Assembly: GCA_023227645.1 (NCBI GenBank)
Contig: JALNVJ010000006.1
Coordinates: forward strand, 1-24,667
Reading direction: 5' to 3'
Length of the DNA: 24,667 nucleotides
DNA from: Bacteroidales bacterium
GTDB taxonomy: Bacteria; Bacteroidota; Bacteroidia; Bacteroidales; P3
The position numbers were made by a program, and so were the translations under genes. The stretch's first letter is position 1. Each line of letters opens with the position of its first letter. Positions 1-8,443 of this stretch are shown in pieces. The notes under the pieces were generated by a model. That model searched no databases. It was given only the letters and a program-made list of their open reading frames with translations, and was not told the DNA's origin.

Positions 1-93
1 CTGTCCTCAAAGATACATAAAAACTTATTTAAAGAGTGCGTTGGATTTTACAACGGTCTTAATCTATATCAAGTCTTTTTTCAAAAAGGTTAA
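1..93 (+). CDS. possible 3' end of a plus-strand gene (partial)
   Basis: The first frame is open from the window edge for 30 codons and ends at a TAA at 91-93; the last residues would be LYQVFFQKG. I do not recognise the fragment. An open frame this short can arise by chance in AT-rich DNA. The main support is that a strong, nearly symmetric hairpin follows at 143-201, which would suit two convergent genes. Bases 94-142 show nothing beyond T-rich runs. This is inference only. Confidence 0.22.
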   Translation: MSSKIHKNLFKECVGFYNGLNLYQVFFQKG

Positions 94-142
94 GTCTTTT
101 TGGGATAGTATCGGTTTTTTTTATCGGACAACAATGATAAGG

Positions 143-201
143 AATAAATAAAACTAAACAAGGACTTAATTTGATTAAGCCCTTGTTTAGTTTTATTTAT
201 T
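143..201. terminator. long hairpin terminator, probably bidirectional
   Basis: A 27-base arm at 143-169 pairs with 175-201 around a 5-base loop. On the minus-strand transcript the only irregular pair is a G-U wobble; on the plus strand the same position is an A-C mismatch. The inner part of the stem contains a CAAGG/CCTTG block, and the outer part is A/T rich, so the U-tract is built into the stem. The downstream arm reaches the stop codon of the minus-strand gene at 200-202. It most likely ends the minus-strand operon, and perhaps also any plus-strand gene ending near 93. Confidence 0.75.
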
Positions 202-655
202 ATATTTCTTTTTTGTGAAAATCGGTGGGGGCTTCTGTATTTAAGGCTTTGCTTTTGAAAAATACCTTGAAATGGTTTTGACGAGCTTTAAGATCGGCTT
301 CATCTATTCCATTTACATAAAATATAAGCTCTAAGGTTTTTCCCTCATCTAGAATATTGTATTCGTTGGTCAGCATTTCTATTAATTCAGAAACTGCTGT
401 AAAAACTTCCTCATTTGCTTTAAAGGTAAAACATACTCCATTAACGCATTGTTCGAAGATAAAATCGGACTTAAATTCAGTACTAAGTTCTGTATTATTA
501 TAAATAATATCCATAGCTTCATCCACAACAACAGAAAGTATACCAAAATAGTTATGCAAATTAAATCTATCGCATATCTCCTCTACTAAAGCTTGAGCTT
601 TTATTCTTTGGCTTCTATCTGCATTTAATTCTATAGTATCGTAGTTTTGTCTCAT
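200..655 (-). CDS. degenerate anti-sigma-factor/histidine-kinase-like ATPase protein
   Basis: This is a 151-residue soluble protein with no signal peptide. The segment around residues 41-55 (VVVDEAMDIIYNN) resembles the N-box of RsbW/SpoIIAB-type GHKL ATPases, in which a conserved Glu and Asn contact Mg-ATP. The expected glycine-rich G1 and G2 boxes (DxGxG, GxGxxG) are absent. It may therefore keep the fold without ATP turnover, or belong to a distant branch. Small 'ATP-binding' proteins of this size sit next to DUF4175 genes in other Bacteroidetes as I recall them, and here it begins only 5 bases after the DUF4175 stop. It is the last gene of the operon. No sigma factor or anti-anti-sigma gene is nearby, so a role in sigma control is unsupported. 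The family call is moderate; the function is unknown. Confidence 0.7.
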   Translation of the reverse strand: MRQNYDTIELNADRSQRIKAQALVEEICDRFNLHNYFGILSVVVDEAMDIIYNNTELSTEFKSDFIFEQCVNGVCFTFKANEEVFTAVSELIEMLTNEYNILDEGKTLELIFYVNGIDEADLKARQNHFKVFFKSKALNTEAPTDFHKKEI

Positions 656-660
656 AGAGT

Positions 661-3600
661 TTATTCTTTTGTTTCAACTTTCAAATTTATAAAAAAATCA
701 GATACTTTCTCCTTATAATATGGAGAAAATATTGGAGGGATTTGTCTGAATAGTTCCAACTCTCTATTTTTAAGTTTATTAAATTCAATAAACTGATTGT
801 TAGTTTTTTCAAATACATCCTTTCCTTCAGTAGATTCTCTTTTCTGCTCTTGTTCTTTCATCTTTTGAGCTTTCTCGTGTTCTAACATTCTTGTTAGAAT
901 ATTATTTTGACGATTTATGGTCTGCTGATTGATAATTTTGTTTACGATATCCGTTTCAGTTTGTTCCATTTGATGCATTAAATTATCTAATTCTCCAGTA
1001 GATTGTCCTCCTTCTGCTTTTAATTCATCAGAATATTCCTGCATCATCTTCCTTATCATCTCTTGCTGTGCTGCCATTCGAGCCAGCTCTTCATTGATTT
1101 GTGCGTTTTCTCCTATCTTTGGTTTCCCTGAATTACCTTTCTCCTTGCCCTCTAATTCTTTTTTTAGCCTTTGCATTTCTTTATTTAATGCATCTTGTAG
1201 CTCTCGCATATTCTTTGGGTTCTTCTTCCCTGCTTTGCCTGGTTTATTGCATTGGCTCTTTGGGTTACCTTTTGAATTGGGTTTTTTGCTTGAATTAGCC
1301 TGCATATTTTGCTGCATATTATTTAGGCTTTCTGCCAACATTAATGCCAGATTATTCATTGAAGTCATTGCATATTGTTGGGAAGTTGTGGATTGGGTGT
1401 TTTTGAATGAGCCGTATATACTTTGATTATATTGTAGGAGCTTGTTTAAGGAATTACTTATTTGATTATCTATTGAGCTAAGCTCCTTATTTATTGCATG
1501 ACTGATTTGTGGTTGCCTCTTACTCATTGCAAACAAACTATCGGCAATCATCTTCATATCATTCTTGATTTTGTTTTGGGTATTTATTAGCCCTTGGTAG
1601 GAAGGGTCTGTTACTGAAGTTAGTCTTACCTTTTGCATTATTGCCTCTTGACTAATGGATATCTTAACAAGGTTTTTAAGAATTTGTCTTACTTCTTGTA
1701 TATCTTCTGCCAATTGTTCTTCCTCATTTTCTTCCTGCTGGTCTTCTAAGGATGATGCCATCTCTTCCATCTTATCTGCTGCAGATTTTTGACTCTTAGA
1801 AGCTTCTTTATTCTTTTTATCCTCCATTTGTTCCTTTGCCTTTGTTTGCTCTTGACTAATGGAATCTTCTTTTTCCTTATCTCTTTTAATGTCTTGTGGA
1901 TCCTCTAGTCCTAAGGCTTTTTTCTCAACATCTTTAATTTCTTGCTTTATCTTTTCAAATGATTTATTTAACTCATCTTGTTTTTCTTGTAATTCTTTAT
2001 TGTCTTTTGGGTTCTTTTTAGTCTCTTGTGATAATTTTTTCTGTTCTTGAGCTGTTTCTCTTAGTTTATCTATGGTTTCTTGTAGCTTCTTCTCTACTTC
2101 CAATCGCTTAAACATTTCAAGATTTCTATCCAATTGTTTTTCTAAGTCCTCATTATTCATTTTAATCTTATCTAAAGCGTCTTTGAGGTCATCTTTCTTA
2201 ATGTTATCCTTAATCATCTTATTGATTTCATCAAACATATCTTTTGCTACTTCTTGGAATAGTTTTTCGAGTTCTTGTTGTTTCTTTAGAATTTCTTCGG
2301 ATTGTTTTTTGTATTTCTTATCTAAATTATTGTTTTGCTTAATTTTCTTGCTTATCTCTTCTAATTTAGATTTAATTTTCTCTTGTTTTTCTTTTAGCTC
2401 TTGAATTTGTTTTTTGTCTTGCCAGTCTAACTCTTTCTTGTCAAGCATTTTCTTATTCAATTGTTTGATTTCTTCTTGAATTTTCTTCAATTCATCAATA
2501 GATTGATCAGTTTCCTTTTTGATATCACTACTTGTTTTTTCTTGCTTTGCTTCAATCTCTTCCATTGTTGGCAATTCAATAGAAAAACTTGTTGAACGGG
2601 TTGATTTAACTCCGTCAATTCCATCATTATCCCATACTTCAAAATAATAAACTACCCTATCTCCTGAATTAAGATCTTGTGATGAAAGGTCGTAATAGAA
2701 ATAAAACTCTTGTGTATTGTCAATTTTTGAAAATGGAACTTGTACCTTGGTTATTGTTTTTGAATTCTCTCCCTTTCTATATTTCTCAATATGAAATTCT
2801 AATTTAGAAAAGCCATAATCATCTTTGATTTGCCCTCTAAAATATACTCTTTCTCCAATTAAGCTATCCCTTTGCTCTATTACAGCTATCTGAGGACTAA
2901 GGTCAGGAATAACAGATATTGAGAATTGGAGGGAATCTGTATATGTTGTAAAGTTGTTCTTGGTAAGGATTTGGTAGCTTAAATCACTTAATATTGTTTT
3001 GGAAAAAGATAATCTTCCTTCCTTTGTTGGAGTGAAAACATCATGCTTTCCATTATAATTAAATATAAATTTCTTAGTATCTCTCGTTACTGCTTTCCAC
3101 TGAACTATACTTCCCTTTGGAATAGAAAAATTGTTGATATTTGTATAGGATTCTTCTTTTATCTTTGTGTAGGAAGGGAAAGTTATTATAGCTTGAAGGT
3201 CTAAGAGAATTGGTTTTGGAAAAACTACAATTTTATAATCTTTACTTATCACATTTGTAGCCTCAAAATGAAAAGTACTTGTGTTTTGTATTTGTTTGAT
3301 AGTGTAAGAGAAGATATCTTTCTTCTCTTTTCTCATTTGAAAGACTTGTTTATTGACAATAATGTTAACCATATCAACAAGCATATCACCTTCTATCATT
3401 ACTCTTATTGTTATATCTTCATTTTGTAGAGCTTCTAAGCTCTTATTCATCAATTTATATGAAAAGGGAGCTGGAGCTTCAAAATATTTTTCGTGGTTAA
3501 TATATCTATAAGTTGGTTCCTTAATAAAACTAGGGAAGAAAATTAGGCTTAGTATTATTATACCTAGGGGTATTGAAACCCATTTAATGAATTTTCTATT

Positions 3601-4050
3601 CTTAGATAAATCTACTGCTCCTAGGAAAGGAATAGGGCTTAGTTCTTTTGTTTTCTGACCAATGCTGGCTTCTAATAACTGTGAATCAATTTTAGATGTG
3701 AGCTCTTGGAGCTGTAGAAGATTAATAAGTTTGTCAGAAACTTCAGGAAAATGCTTACCTATTATTTCTGCAGCTTCTTTATAAGATATTGTTTTTGTTA
3801 CTCTAAATATCTTAAAAAAGGGTATTATTATAAATAAATAAATTATTATTATTGCTATCAATAGAAAAAAATAGAAAAGTATAGAGCGTATTATTATGGA
3901 ATGGTAGTTGAAGTATTCGAGTGTGTTTAGTATAAGAAAAAAACTAAAAAGAAGAGATGCTGAATATAAGATCCCTTTAATTAGTTTGTTTTTATAATAT
4001 TTTCTTATAAATTTATCTAACTTCGATATTATTATTTCATTAGTCTTCAC
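661..4050 (-). CDS. DUF4175 family large coiled-coil membrane protein
   Basis: This 1129-residue protein has two N-terminal membrane segments at about 25-43 and 52-78 and a third at about 157-174. A mainly beta-rich region follows at about 180-490 and should lie outside the cytoplasmic membrane. A very long Lys/Glu/Gln-rich coiled coil runs from about 494 to 780. After it come an Asn/Gln-rich helical region, a Lys/Gly/Pro/Asn-rich linker at about 917-946, and a conserved-looking C-terminal helical part. The architecture and length match the Bacteroidetes DUF4175 family, whose biochemical role I do not know. The T-rich shadow frames on the plus strand come from the K/E codon bias of the coiled coil. 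It starts 28 bases after the epimerase stop and is followed 5 bases later by the small ATPase-like gene. A scaffold or envelope role is inference. Confidence 0.85.
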   Translation of the reverse strand: MKTNEIIISKLDKFIRKYYKNKLIKGILYSASLLFSFFLILNTLEYFNYHSIIIRSILFYFFLLIAIIIIYLFIIIPFFKIFRVTKTISYKEAAEIIGKHFPEVSDKLINLLQLQELTSKIDSQLLEASIGQKTKELSPIPFLGAVDLSKNRKFIKWVSIPLGIIILSLIFFPSFIKEPTYRYINHEKYFEAPAPFSYKLMNKSLEALQNEDITIRVMIEGDMLVDMVNIIVNKQVFQMRKEKKDIFSYTIKQIQNTSTFHFEATNVISKDYKIVVFPKPILLDLQAIITFPSYTKIKEESYTNINNFSIPKGSIVQWKAVTRDTKKFIFNYNGKHDVFTPTKEGRLSFSKTILSDLSYQILTKNNFTTYTDSLQFSISVIPDLSPQIAVIEQRDSLIGERVYFRGQIKDDYGFSKLEFHIEKYRKGENSKTITKVQVPFSKIDNTQEFYFYYDLSSQDLNSGDRVVYYFEVWDNDGIDGVKSTRSTSFSIELPTMEEIEAKQEKTSSDIKKETDQSIDELKKIQEEIKQLNKKMLDKKELDWQDKKQIQELKEKQEKIKSKLEEISKKIKQNNNLDKKYKKQSEEILKKQQELEKLFQEVAKDMFDEINKMIKDNIKKDDLKDALDKIKMNNEDLEKQLDRNLEMFKRLEVEKKLQETIDKLRETAQEQKKLSQETKKNPKDNKELQEKQDELNKSFEKIKQEIKDVEKKALGLEDPQDIKRDKEKEDSISQEQTKAKEQMEDKKNKEASKSQKSAADKMEEMASSLEDQQEENEEEQLAEDIQEVRQILKNLVKISISQEAIMQKVRLTSVTDPSYQGLINTQNKIKNDMKMIADSLFAMSKRQPQISHAINKELSSIDNQISNSLNKLLQYNQSIYGSFKNTQSTTSQQYAMTSMNNLALMLAESLNNMQQNMQANSSKKPNSKGNPKSQCNKPGKAGKKNPKNMRELQDALNKEMQRLKKELEGKEKGNSGKPKIGENAQINEELARMAAQQEMIRKMMQEYSDELKAEGGQSTGELDNLMHQMEQTETDIVNKIINQQTINRQNNILTRMLEHEKAQKMKEQEQKRESTEGKDVFEKTNNQFIEFNKLKNRELELFRQIPPIFSPYYKEKVSDFFINLKVETKE

Positions 4051-4078
4051 TTTTATACTCCTTCATTCAATCTTATAT

Positions 4079-5059
4079 CTATTTTAACTTCTTTTCGTCC
4101 TTATACCATTTAATTGTCTTTTCAACTCCTTTTCTTAAGTCTGTTTGTGGCTCAAAACCTAAATCTTCTTTTAGGTTGTCGATGTCACAATTCCAATTCC
4201 TTGCTTTTAGTATATTGTATTTATCTTTATTTAGGGTAAATGTTCTATTCATTATCTTGCCCAAAAACTCCATAAATGAACTTATCCATGATACAATAAA
4301 TAACGGGAATTTTAGCTTTATAGTCCTTTTTCCTAAAACTTCTTTTGTTATTTTGGCAAATTCTGTATCAAAGTATACATTTCCATCACTTACAAAATAG
4401 ATTTTTCCTTTTATTTTAGATTTCATTGATAACAAGCATACTTCAACTAAATCATCAATATGAACAAAAGTCAGACGTTGTGGAACGTAGCCAAGGTATG
4501 GTTCCAGGTGATTATTAATAGTTTGGAAGTAAACAAAGTAATCTGTTTCACGTGCACCATAAACTCCAGTTGGTCTAAGAATAATATAATTTTCAAAATT
4601 ATCTTTTAAATATTCCTCTGCCTTAAGTTTAGCTTTTCCATATCCAGTGTTGGGAGTGTTGGGGTCGGTAACCTTTTTTGGAGAAAAATTAATCTCCTCC
4701 CCTTCTCCACAAGCCGCAAAACTACTAAAGAAAATTAGCTTTGTTTCTAATCCTTTAATTGAATCTATTAGAGATTTTGTGTATTCGAAGTTAATTCTTT
4801 CAAAATCTAATTGCTTTTTTGCTTTTGTAATACCTGCAAGATGAAATATGGTTGAGAAATTTTCATCTTTAAGGATATCCGATAACTCCTTAGGTCTATT
4901 ATAAGGAAGATCAATAAACTTAATTCTTTTATCTTGAAGATATTCTCTACTACTTGTTTTTCTAATTCCAGCAACCACATCATAGCCCTCTTGAAGTAGC
5001 CTATCAACTAAACTACTCCCAATAAAACCACTTGCTCCTGTAACTAAAATTTTTTGCAT
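4079..5059 (-). CDS. NAD(P)-dependent epimerase/dehydratase; candidate ceramide reductase
   Basis: This is a 326-residue extended short-chain dehydrogenase. The dinucleotide-binding TGASGFIG lies at residues 6-13, the catalytic Ser is at 112/113 (FFSSFAA), and the Tyr-Lys pair is Y140/K144 in YGKAK. These are the elements of the NAD-dependent epimerase/dihydroflavonol-reductase/3-beta-HSD group. It begins 6 bases after the stop of the GNAT-like gene, which itself follows serine palmitoyltransferase. In Caulobacter an epimerase-like enzyme, CerR, reduces the keto group of N-acyl-3-ketosphinganine. Position and family make the same role likely here, but sequence alone does not exclude another keto- or sugar substrate. 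The enzyme class is firm; the substrate is inferred. A parS-like 16-mer lies inside the gene at 4544-4559. Confidence 0.88.
   Translation of the reverse strand: MQKILVTGASGFIGSSLVDRLLQEGYDVVAGIRKTSSREYLQDKRIKFIDLPYNRPKELSDILKDENFSTIFHLAGITKAKKQLDFERINFEYTKSLIDSIKGLETKLIFFSSFAACGEGEEINFSPKKVTDPNTPNTGYGKAKLKAEEYLKDNFENYIILRPTGVYGARETDYFVYFQTINNHLEPYLGYVPQRLTFVHIDDLVEVCLLSMKSKIKGKIYFVSDGNVYFDTEFAKITKEVLGKRTIKLKFPLFIVSWISSFMEFLGKIMNRTFTLNKDKYNILKARNWNCDIDNLKEDLGFEPQTDLRKGVEKTIKWYKDEKKLK
4544..4559. promoter_or_regulatory. parS-like 16-mer (inside epimerase gene)
   Basis: The plus strand reads TGTTTCACGTGCACCA. Against the ParB-binding consensus TGTTTCACGTGAAACA it matches 14 of 16 positions and keeps the CACGTG core. 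Read on the minus strand it is TGGTGCACGTGAAACA, which differs at only one position from the relaxed form with N at position 5. The match lies in coding sequence (Ala-Arg-Glu-Thr codons), so chance is possible. It is listed because three similar sites occur within 12 kb. Confidence 0.4.
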
Positions 5060-5065
5060 ATTGTA

Positions 5066-6193
5066 TTAGATTTGTTTTATATATGCTCTGCGACGAATTG
5101 CAATTCTACTATCATATTTTTCCCAAATTTGAGACGCTTGATTTGTTTCAAGCTGTGGATTTGCAATTGCCATCTCTGCTCCTAACTCTATATAACGTCG
5201 ATTCATTTCAACATAATATAGGGAATGAACTCCTTTATTTTGCCAATCGGGATCAACTCCATTAATATATAAATCAATATAGCTATAATCTTTTAGGGCT
5301 TTTAAGAGATGATACCATCCAAAAGGAAACAACCTCCCTTTACTCTTTCTTAAAGCATTAGAAAGAGAAGGCATAGAAACACCAAAAGCAACTACATCAT
5401 CTTTATCATCAACAATAAAACAGACTAATTTTGGCTCTATAAAACTAAAATATTGACCTATATAGAAGTCAATTTGATTATCATTAAGAGGAACATAACC
5501 AAAAAGTTCAGCAAATGATTTATTAACTACATGGAATATCTTTTTACCATATAATTTAACTATTTCCTTTTTCGATAAGCCATCAACAATCTTTAAATTA
5601 TATTTTGTTTTTATAAGATTATTTATCTTACTTAGCTTTTCAGGAACTGGTTGATTGGCTTTTATTTCATATTGAACCCAATCAACTTCCTTAATATAAC
5701 CTAATTTATCAATTAATGGTGGATAATAAGAAGGGTTATAATAACAAGCAATTGGACAATTAACGTCGAATCCTTCAACCATCATTCCTTCCTTGTCCAT
5801 ATCAGTAAAGCCCATAGGACCTACAACCTCATCCATATTCCTCTCTTTTGCCCAATTTTCAACAGCTTTTAAAAGAGAATCCGCAACCTGTAAATCGTTA
5901 ATATAATCGAACCATCCAAAACGCATTCTTTTTTGATTCCATATTTCATTAGCTTTAATATTTAGTATTCCTACTATTCTTCCAACCACCTCTTCACTCC
6001 TATAAGCTAAAAACATCTTATATTCACAAAACTCCAATGCTGGATTTTTCTTTTTATTGAATGTAATTCTCTCATCCATAATTAATGAAGGAACCCACAT
6101 CTTATCGTCTTTAAATAGTTTGTAGGGAAATTTTAAAAACTTATTAAAGCCTTTTTTATCCTTAACTTCTTCTATTCTTATTAAATTATCCAT
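5066..6193 (-). CDS. GNAT-fold acyltransferase-like protein; candidate bacterial ceramide synthase
   Basis: This is a 375-residue soluble protein without a signal peptide. The first half carries a strand-helix pattern near residues 60-85 (FLAYRSEEVVGRIVG) typical of GNAT domains. The C-terminal part has a GVDPDWQNKGV loop near 310-320, which resembles the acyl-CoA pyrophosphate-binding loop, and it ends with a characteristic YDSRIAIRRRAYIK tail. Proteins of this kind are often annotated only as hypothetical or N-acetyltransferase in Bacteroidetes. It sits 18 bases after serine palmitoyltransferase and 6 bases before an epimerase/reductase. The bacterial ceramide synthase described in Caulobacter (bCerS) belongs to the same fold superfamily and acts between the same two enzymes. 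N-acylation of a sphingoid base is therefore a reasonable inference. The fold call is fairly firm; the substrate is inferred from context. Confidence 0.75.
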   Translation of the reverse strand: MDNLIRIEEVKDKKGFNKFLKFPYKLFKDDKMWVPSLIMDERITFNKKKNPALEFCEYKMFLAYRSEEVVGRIVGILNIKANEIWNQKRMRFGWFDYINDLQVADSLLKAVENWAKERNMDEVVGPMGFTDMDKEGMMVEGFDVNCPIACYYNPSYYPPLIDKLGYIKEVDWVQYEIKANQPVPEKLSKINNLIKTKYNLKIVDGLSKKEIVKLYGKKIFHVVNKSFAELFGYVPLNDNQIDFYIGQYFSFIEPKLVCFIVDDKDDVVAFGVSMPSLSNALRKSKGRLFPFGWYHLLKALKDYSYIDLYINGVDPDWQNKGVHSLYYVEMNRRYIELGAEMAIANPQLETNQASQIWEKYDSRIAIRRRAYIKQI

Positions 6194-6211
6194 TTATAGA
6201 TATGTTATTTG

Positions 6212-7399
6212 TTATTTAATAACTTCATACTTTTTAAATACTTTAGTTAGCTTATCTATTGCAATATCAACTTGTGAATGAGTATGAGTTGCCATTAAAG
6301 AAAACCGTATTAGAGTTGAATCAGGACTACATGCTGGTGGGATAACAGGATTTACAAATATCCCATCATCGTAGAGTTCCCTAGTAATCATAAATGTTTT
6401 TTCAGTATCTCTAATATAAAGAGGTATAATAGGAGATTGTGTTTTACCTATCTCAAAACCTAAAGTTCTAAATGCATTAAGTGAATAATTTGTTATATCC
6501 CATAAATGATCAATTCTTTCAGGCTCTTGCGTTATAACATCTAATGCAGCAATTACGCATGCAGTTGCTGATGGTGCAATTGAAGCTGAGAAAATATATG
6601 TTCTTGAATTATGTTTTAGATAATTAATAGTTTCTTTATCTGTAGCAATAAAACCGCCAATTGCAGCTAAACTCTTACTAAAGGTTCCCATAATTAAATC
6701 AACATCATCAGTTATTCCAAAATGGTTACAAATACCTTTTCCTCCTTTTCCGAACACTCCTAAACTATGAGCTTCATCAACATAAATATCAGCGTTATAT
6801 TGTTCAGCCAATTTCTTAATTCCTGGCAAATTTGCTATATCACCTTCCATCGAATAAACTCCGTCAACAGCAATCATTTTAATCTCATTATAAGGTATTT
6901 TTTTAAGAACCTCTTCCAATGAATTCATATCATTATGCTTGAATTTATAATTTTTAGCATATGATATCCTTCTTCCTTCAATAATTGAAGCGTGATCTAA
7001 TTCATCTAAAATTAAATGGTCTCCCCTACCCATTATAGTTGGAATAACTCCAATATTGGAGTGAAAACCAGTTGAAAAAACAATTGCTTTTTCTTTACCT
7101 ACAAAGGTAGCTAATTTCTCTTCTAATTCAATATGGATATCTAATGTTCCATTTAAGAATGGAGAACCCGCACATCCTGAGCCATATTTTCTTAAAGCTT
7201 CAATTCCTGCTTCAATAATTTTAGGATGGTTTGTAAGACCAAGATAGCTGTTAGATCCAAACATTAAAACCTTTCTCCCGTCCATCAATACTTCAGTATC
7301 TTGGTCACTACAAATAGTACGAAAATAAGGATAAATACCTAATTCTTTTACTTTCTGAGGCTCTGTGTATTTTGTAAATCTATTTTTTAATTGCTTCAT
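6212..7399 (-). CDS. spt: serine palmitoyltransferase (alpha-oxoamine synthase)
   Basis: This 395-residue PLP enzyme should condense L-serine with a long-chain acyl-CoA or acyl-ACP to 3-ketosphinganine, the first step of sphingolipid synthesis. The PLP lysine is K242 in GTFSKSLAAIGGF. The cofactor-stacking histidine is in DELDHASI, and the Asp/His pair that contacts the ring is in VDEAHSLGVFG. The length matches soluble bacterial SPT (about 400 residues). The main alternative is 2-amino-3-ketobutyrate CoA ligase (Kbl), a close relative. The AAIGGF context after the lysine and the two following genes favour SPT, and there is no threonine dehydrogenase here. It is the first gene of the five-gene operon, with a candidate promoter at 7439-7446. 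Confidence 0.85.
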   Translation of the reverse strand: MKQLKNRFTKYTEPQKVKELGIYPYFRTICSDQDTEVLMDGRKVLMFGSNSYLGLTNHPKIIEAGIEALRKYGSGCAGSPFLNGTLDIHIELEEKLATFVGKEKAIVFSTGFHSNIGVIPTIMGRGDHLILDELDHASIIEGRRISYAKNYKFKHNDMNSLEEVLKKIPYNEIKMIAVDGVYSMEGDIANLPGIKKLAEQYNADIYVDEAHSLGVFGKGGKGICNHFGITDDVDLIMGTFSKSLAAIGGFIATDKETINYLKHNSRTYIFSASIAPSATACVIAALDVITQEPERIDHLWDITNYSLNAFRTLGFEIGKTQSPIIPLYIRDTEKTFMITRELYDDGIFVNPVIPPACSPDSTLIRFSLMATHTHSQVDIAIDKLTKVFKKYEVIK

Positions 7400-7438
7400 A
7401 TATATACTATTAACATTATATTAATTATAATTAAGCTA

Positions 7439-7446
7439 CAAAGTTA
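7439..7446 (-). promoter_or_regulatory. candidate -7 promoter box of the sphingolipid operon
   Basis: The minus strand reads TAACTTTG, an exact fit to the Bacteroidetes TAnnTTTG element, ending 39 bases before the serine palmitoyltransferase start codon. I see no clear TTTG element at the -33 position, so support is moderate. The remaining bases of the 7400-7624 gap are very AT rich and show no convincing terminator for deoC. Confidence 0.4.
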
Positions 7447-7624
7447 ATATTTTATTTAATAATGATTGTAAATAATTGTAATAATTAAACTTTTATTATT
7501 GGGGAAACTAAAAAAGAATTAAATATAAAAAGAATAATCATAGACAGTAAATTGTTTTTTAATTTATAATTGAAAAACCTTATAAGAGAATTCATTTAAT
7601 AATTATACAAAACAAAATGAGAAT

Positions 7625-8443
7625 TTAGGTTTGATTTATAATAAACTTAACTAAGTTTTCCTTTAATCTACTCCCTCCTATTCTAAAATATTTCGAATTT
7701 AAATTTTCTTTACCTAAAAAATAAGAAAAAAGAATATAATAATCTAAGGCTTGTTCAAAGGTAGAAATACCTCCTGCTACCTTAATTGATTTTAAAACAC
7801 CTGTTTTATTTTTATAGTCAATAATTGATTTTATCATTATTGCAAATGAATAAATATCAGCACCTGTTGTAATTTTTCCTGTTGATGTTTTAATAAAATC
7901 AGCTCCAGCATCAAGAGAAATAATACTTGCTTTATATATATTTTCAAAGGAACCTAACTCCCCTATTTCTAGAATAACTTTCAATATTTTATCACCACAT
8001 ATTTCTTTTGATTTCAATGTTTCGTGTGAAACAATATCAAATTTCCTTTCCAAAAACAAGCCTCTATTTAATACTATATCAACTTCATCAGCACCATTAT
8101 CAATTGCAAATTTAATCTCACTTAACTTGAGTTCTATTGGGTTTTGTCCGGAGGGGAAATAACCTGCAACAACAACTTTCTTAATTTGTTTATCTAAATT
8201 ACTTTCATTTAAAATACTTAAGAAATTAGGATAAACACATATCCCAGCAACTTTAATTCCATTTAATTCATAAATGGTCGAGTTTTCAATCAACTTTTTG
8301 ATAGACTCCTTATTGTCTGTTGAAGACAGCGAGGTTAAATCTAGACATTTCAAACATTGAATTGCTACCTCTATTTTATTAACTCTATGTCTCTCCTGTT
8401 CTAAAATTTTATCTATTGAATTAATATCAATTATTGAGTTCAT
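7625..8443 (-). CDS. deoC: deoxyribose-phosphate aldolase
   Basis: This 272-residue class I aldolase splits 2-deoxyribose-5-phosphate into glyceraldehyde-3-phosphate and acetaldehyde. The Schiff-base lysine is K185 in DFIKTSTGK. The second active-site lysine is K221 in IKVAGGI, and the proton-relay aspartate is in DEVDIVLN. The ICVYP segment near residue 70 matches the DeoC substrate pocket. It is slightly longer than E. coli DeoC, as in many Bacteroidetes. Its ATG overlaps the stop of the upstream LUD/ferredoxin gene by 4 bases (ATGA), which implies translational coupling. With rpiB first in the same operon, the group fits pentose-phosphate salvage from nucleosides. A parS-like 16-mer lies at 8018-8033. 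Confidence 0.92.
   Translation of the reverse strand: MNSIIDINSIDKILEQERHRVNKIEVAIQCLKCLDLTSLSSTDNKESIKKLIENSTIYELNGIKVAGICVYPNFLSILNESNLDKQIKKVVVAGYFPSGQNPIELKLSEIKFAIDNGADEVDIVLNRGLFLERKFDIVSHETLKSKEICGDKILKVILEIGELGSFENIYKASIISLDAGADFIKTSTGKITTGADIYSFAIMIKSIIDYKNKTGVLKSIKVAGGISTFEQALDYYILFSYFLGKENLNSKYFRIGGSRLKENLVKFIINQT
8018..8033. promoter_or_regulatory. parS-like 16-mer with altered core (inside deoC)
   Basis: The plus strand reads TGTTTCGTGTGAAACA, 14 of 16 positions of TGTTTCACGTGAAACA. Both outer half-sites are perfect, but the core is CGTGTG instead of CACGTG, which may abolish ParB binding. It lies in deoC coding sequence. Low confidence alone; it is reported as part of a possible cluster. 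Confidence 0.25.

Noticed and set aside
1094..2404. Plus-strand open frames rich in Ser, Phe and Leu opposite the DUF4175 gene
   Set aside because: They are antisense reflections of the Lys/Glu/Gln codons of the coiled coil and have no signals of their own.
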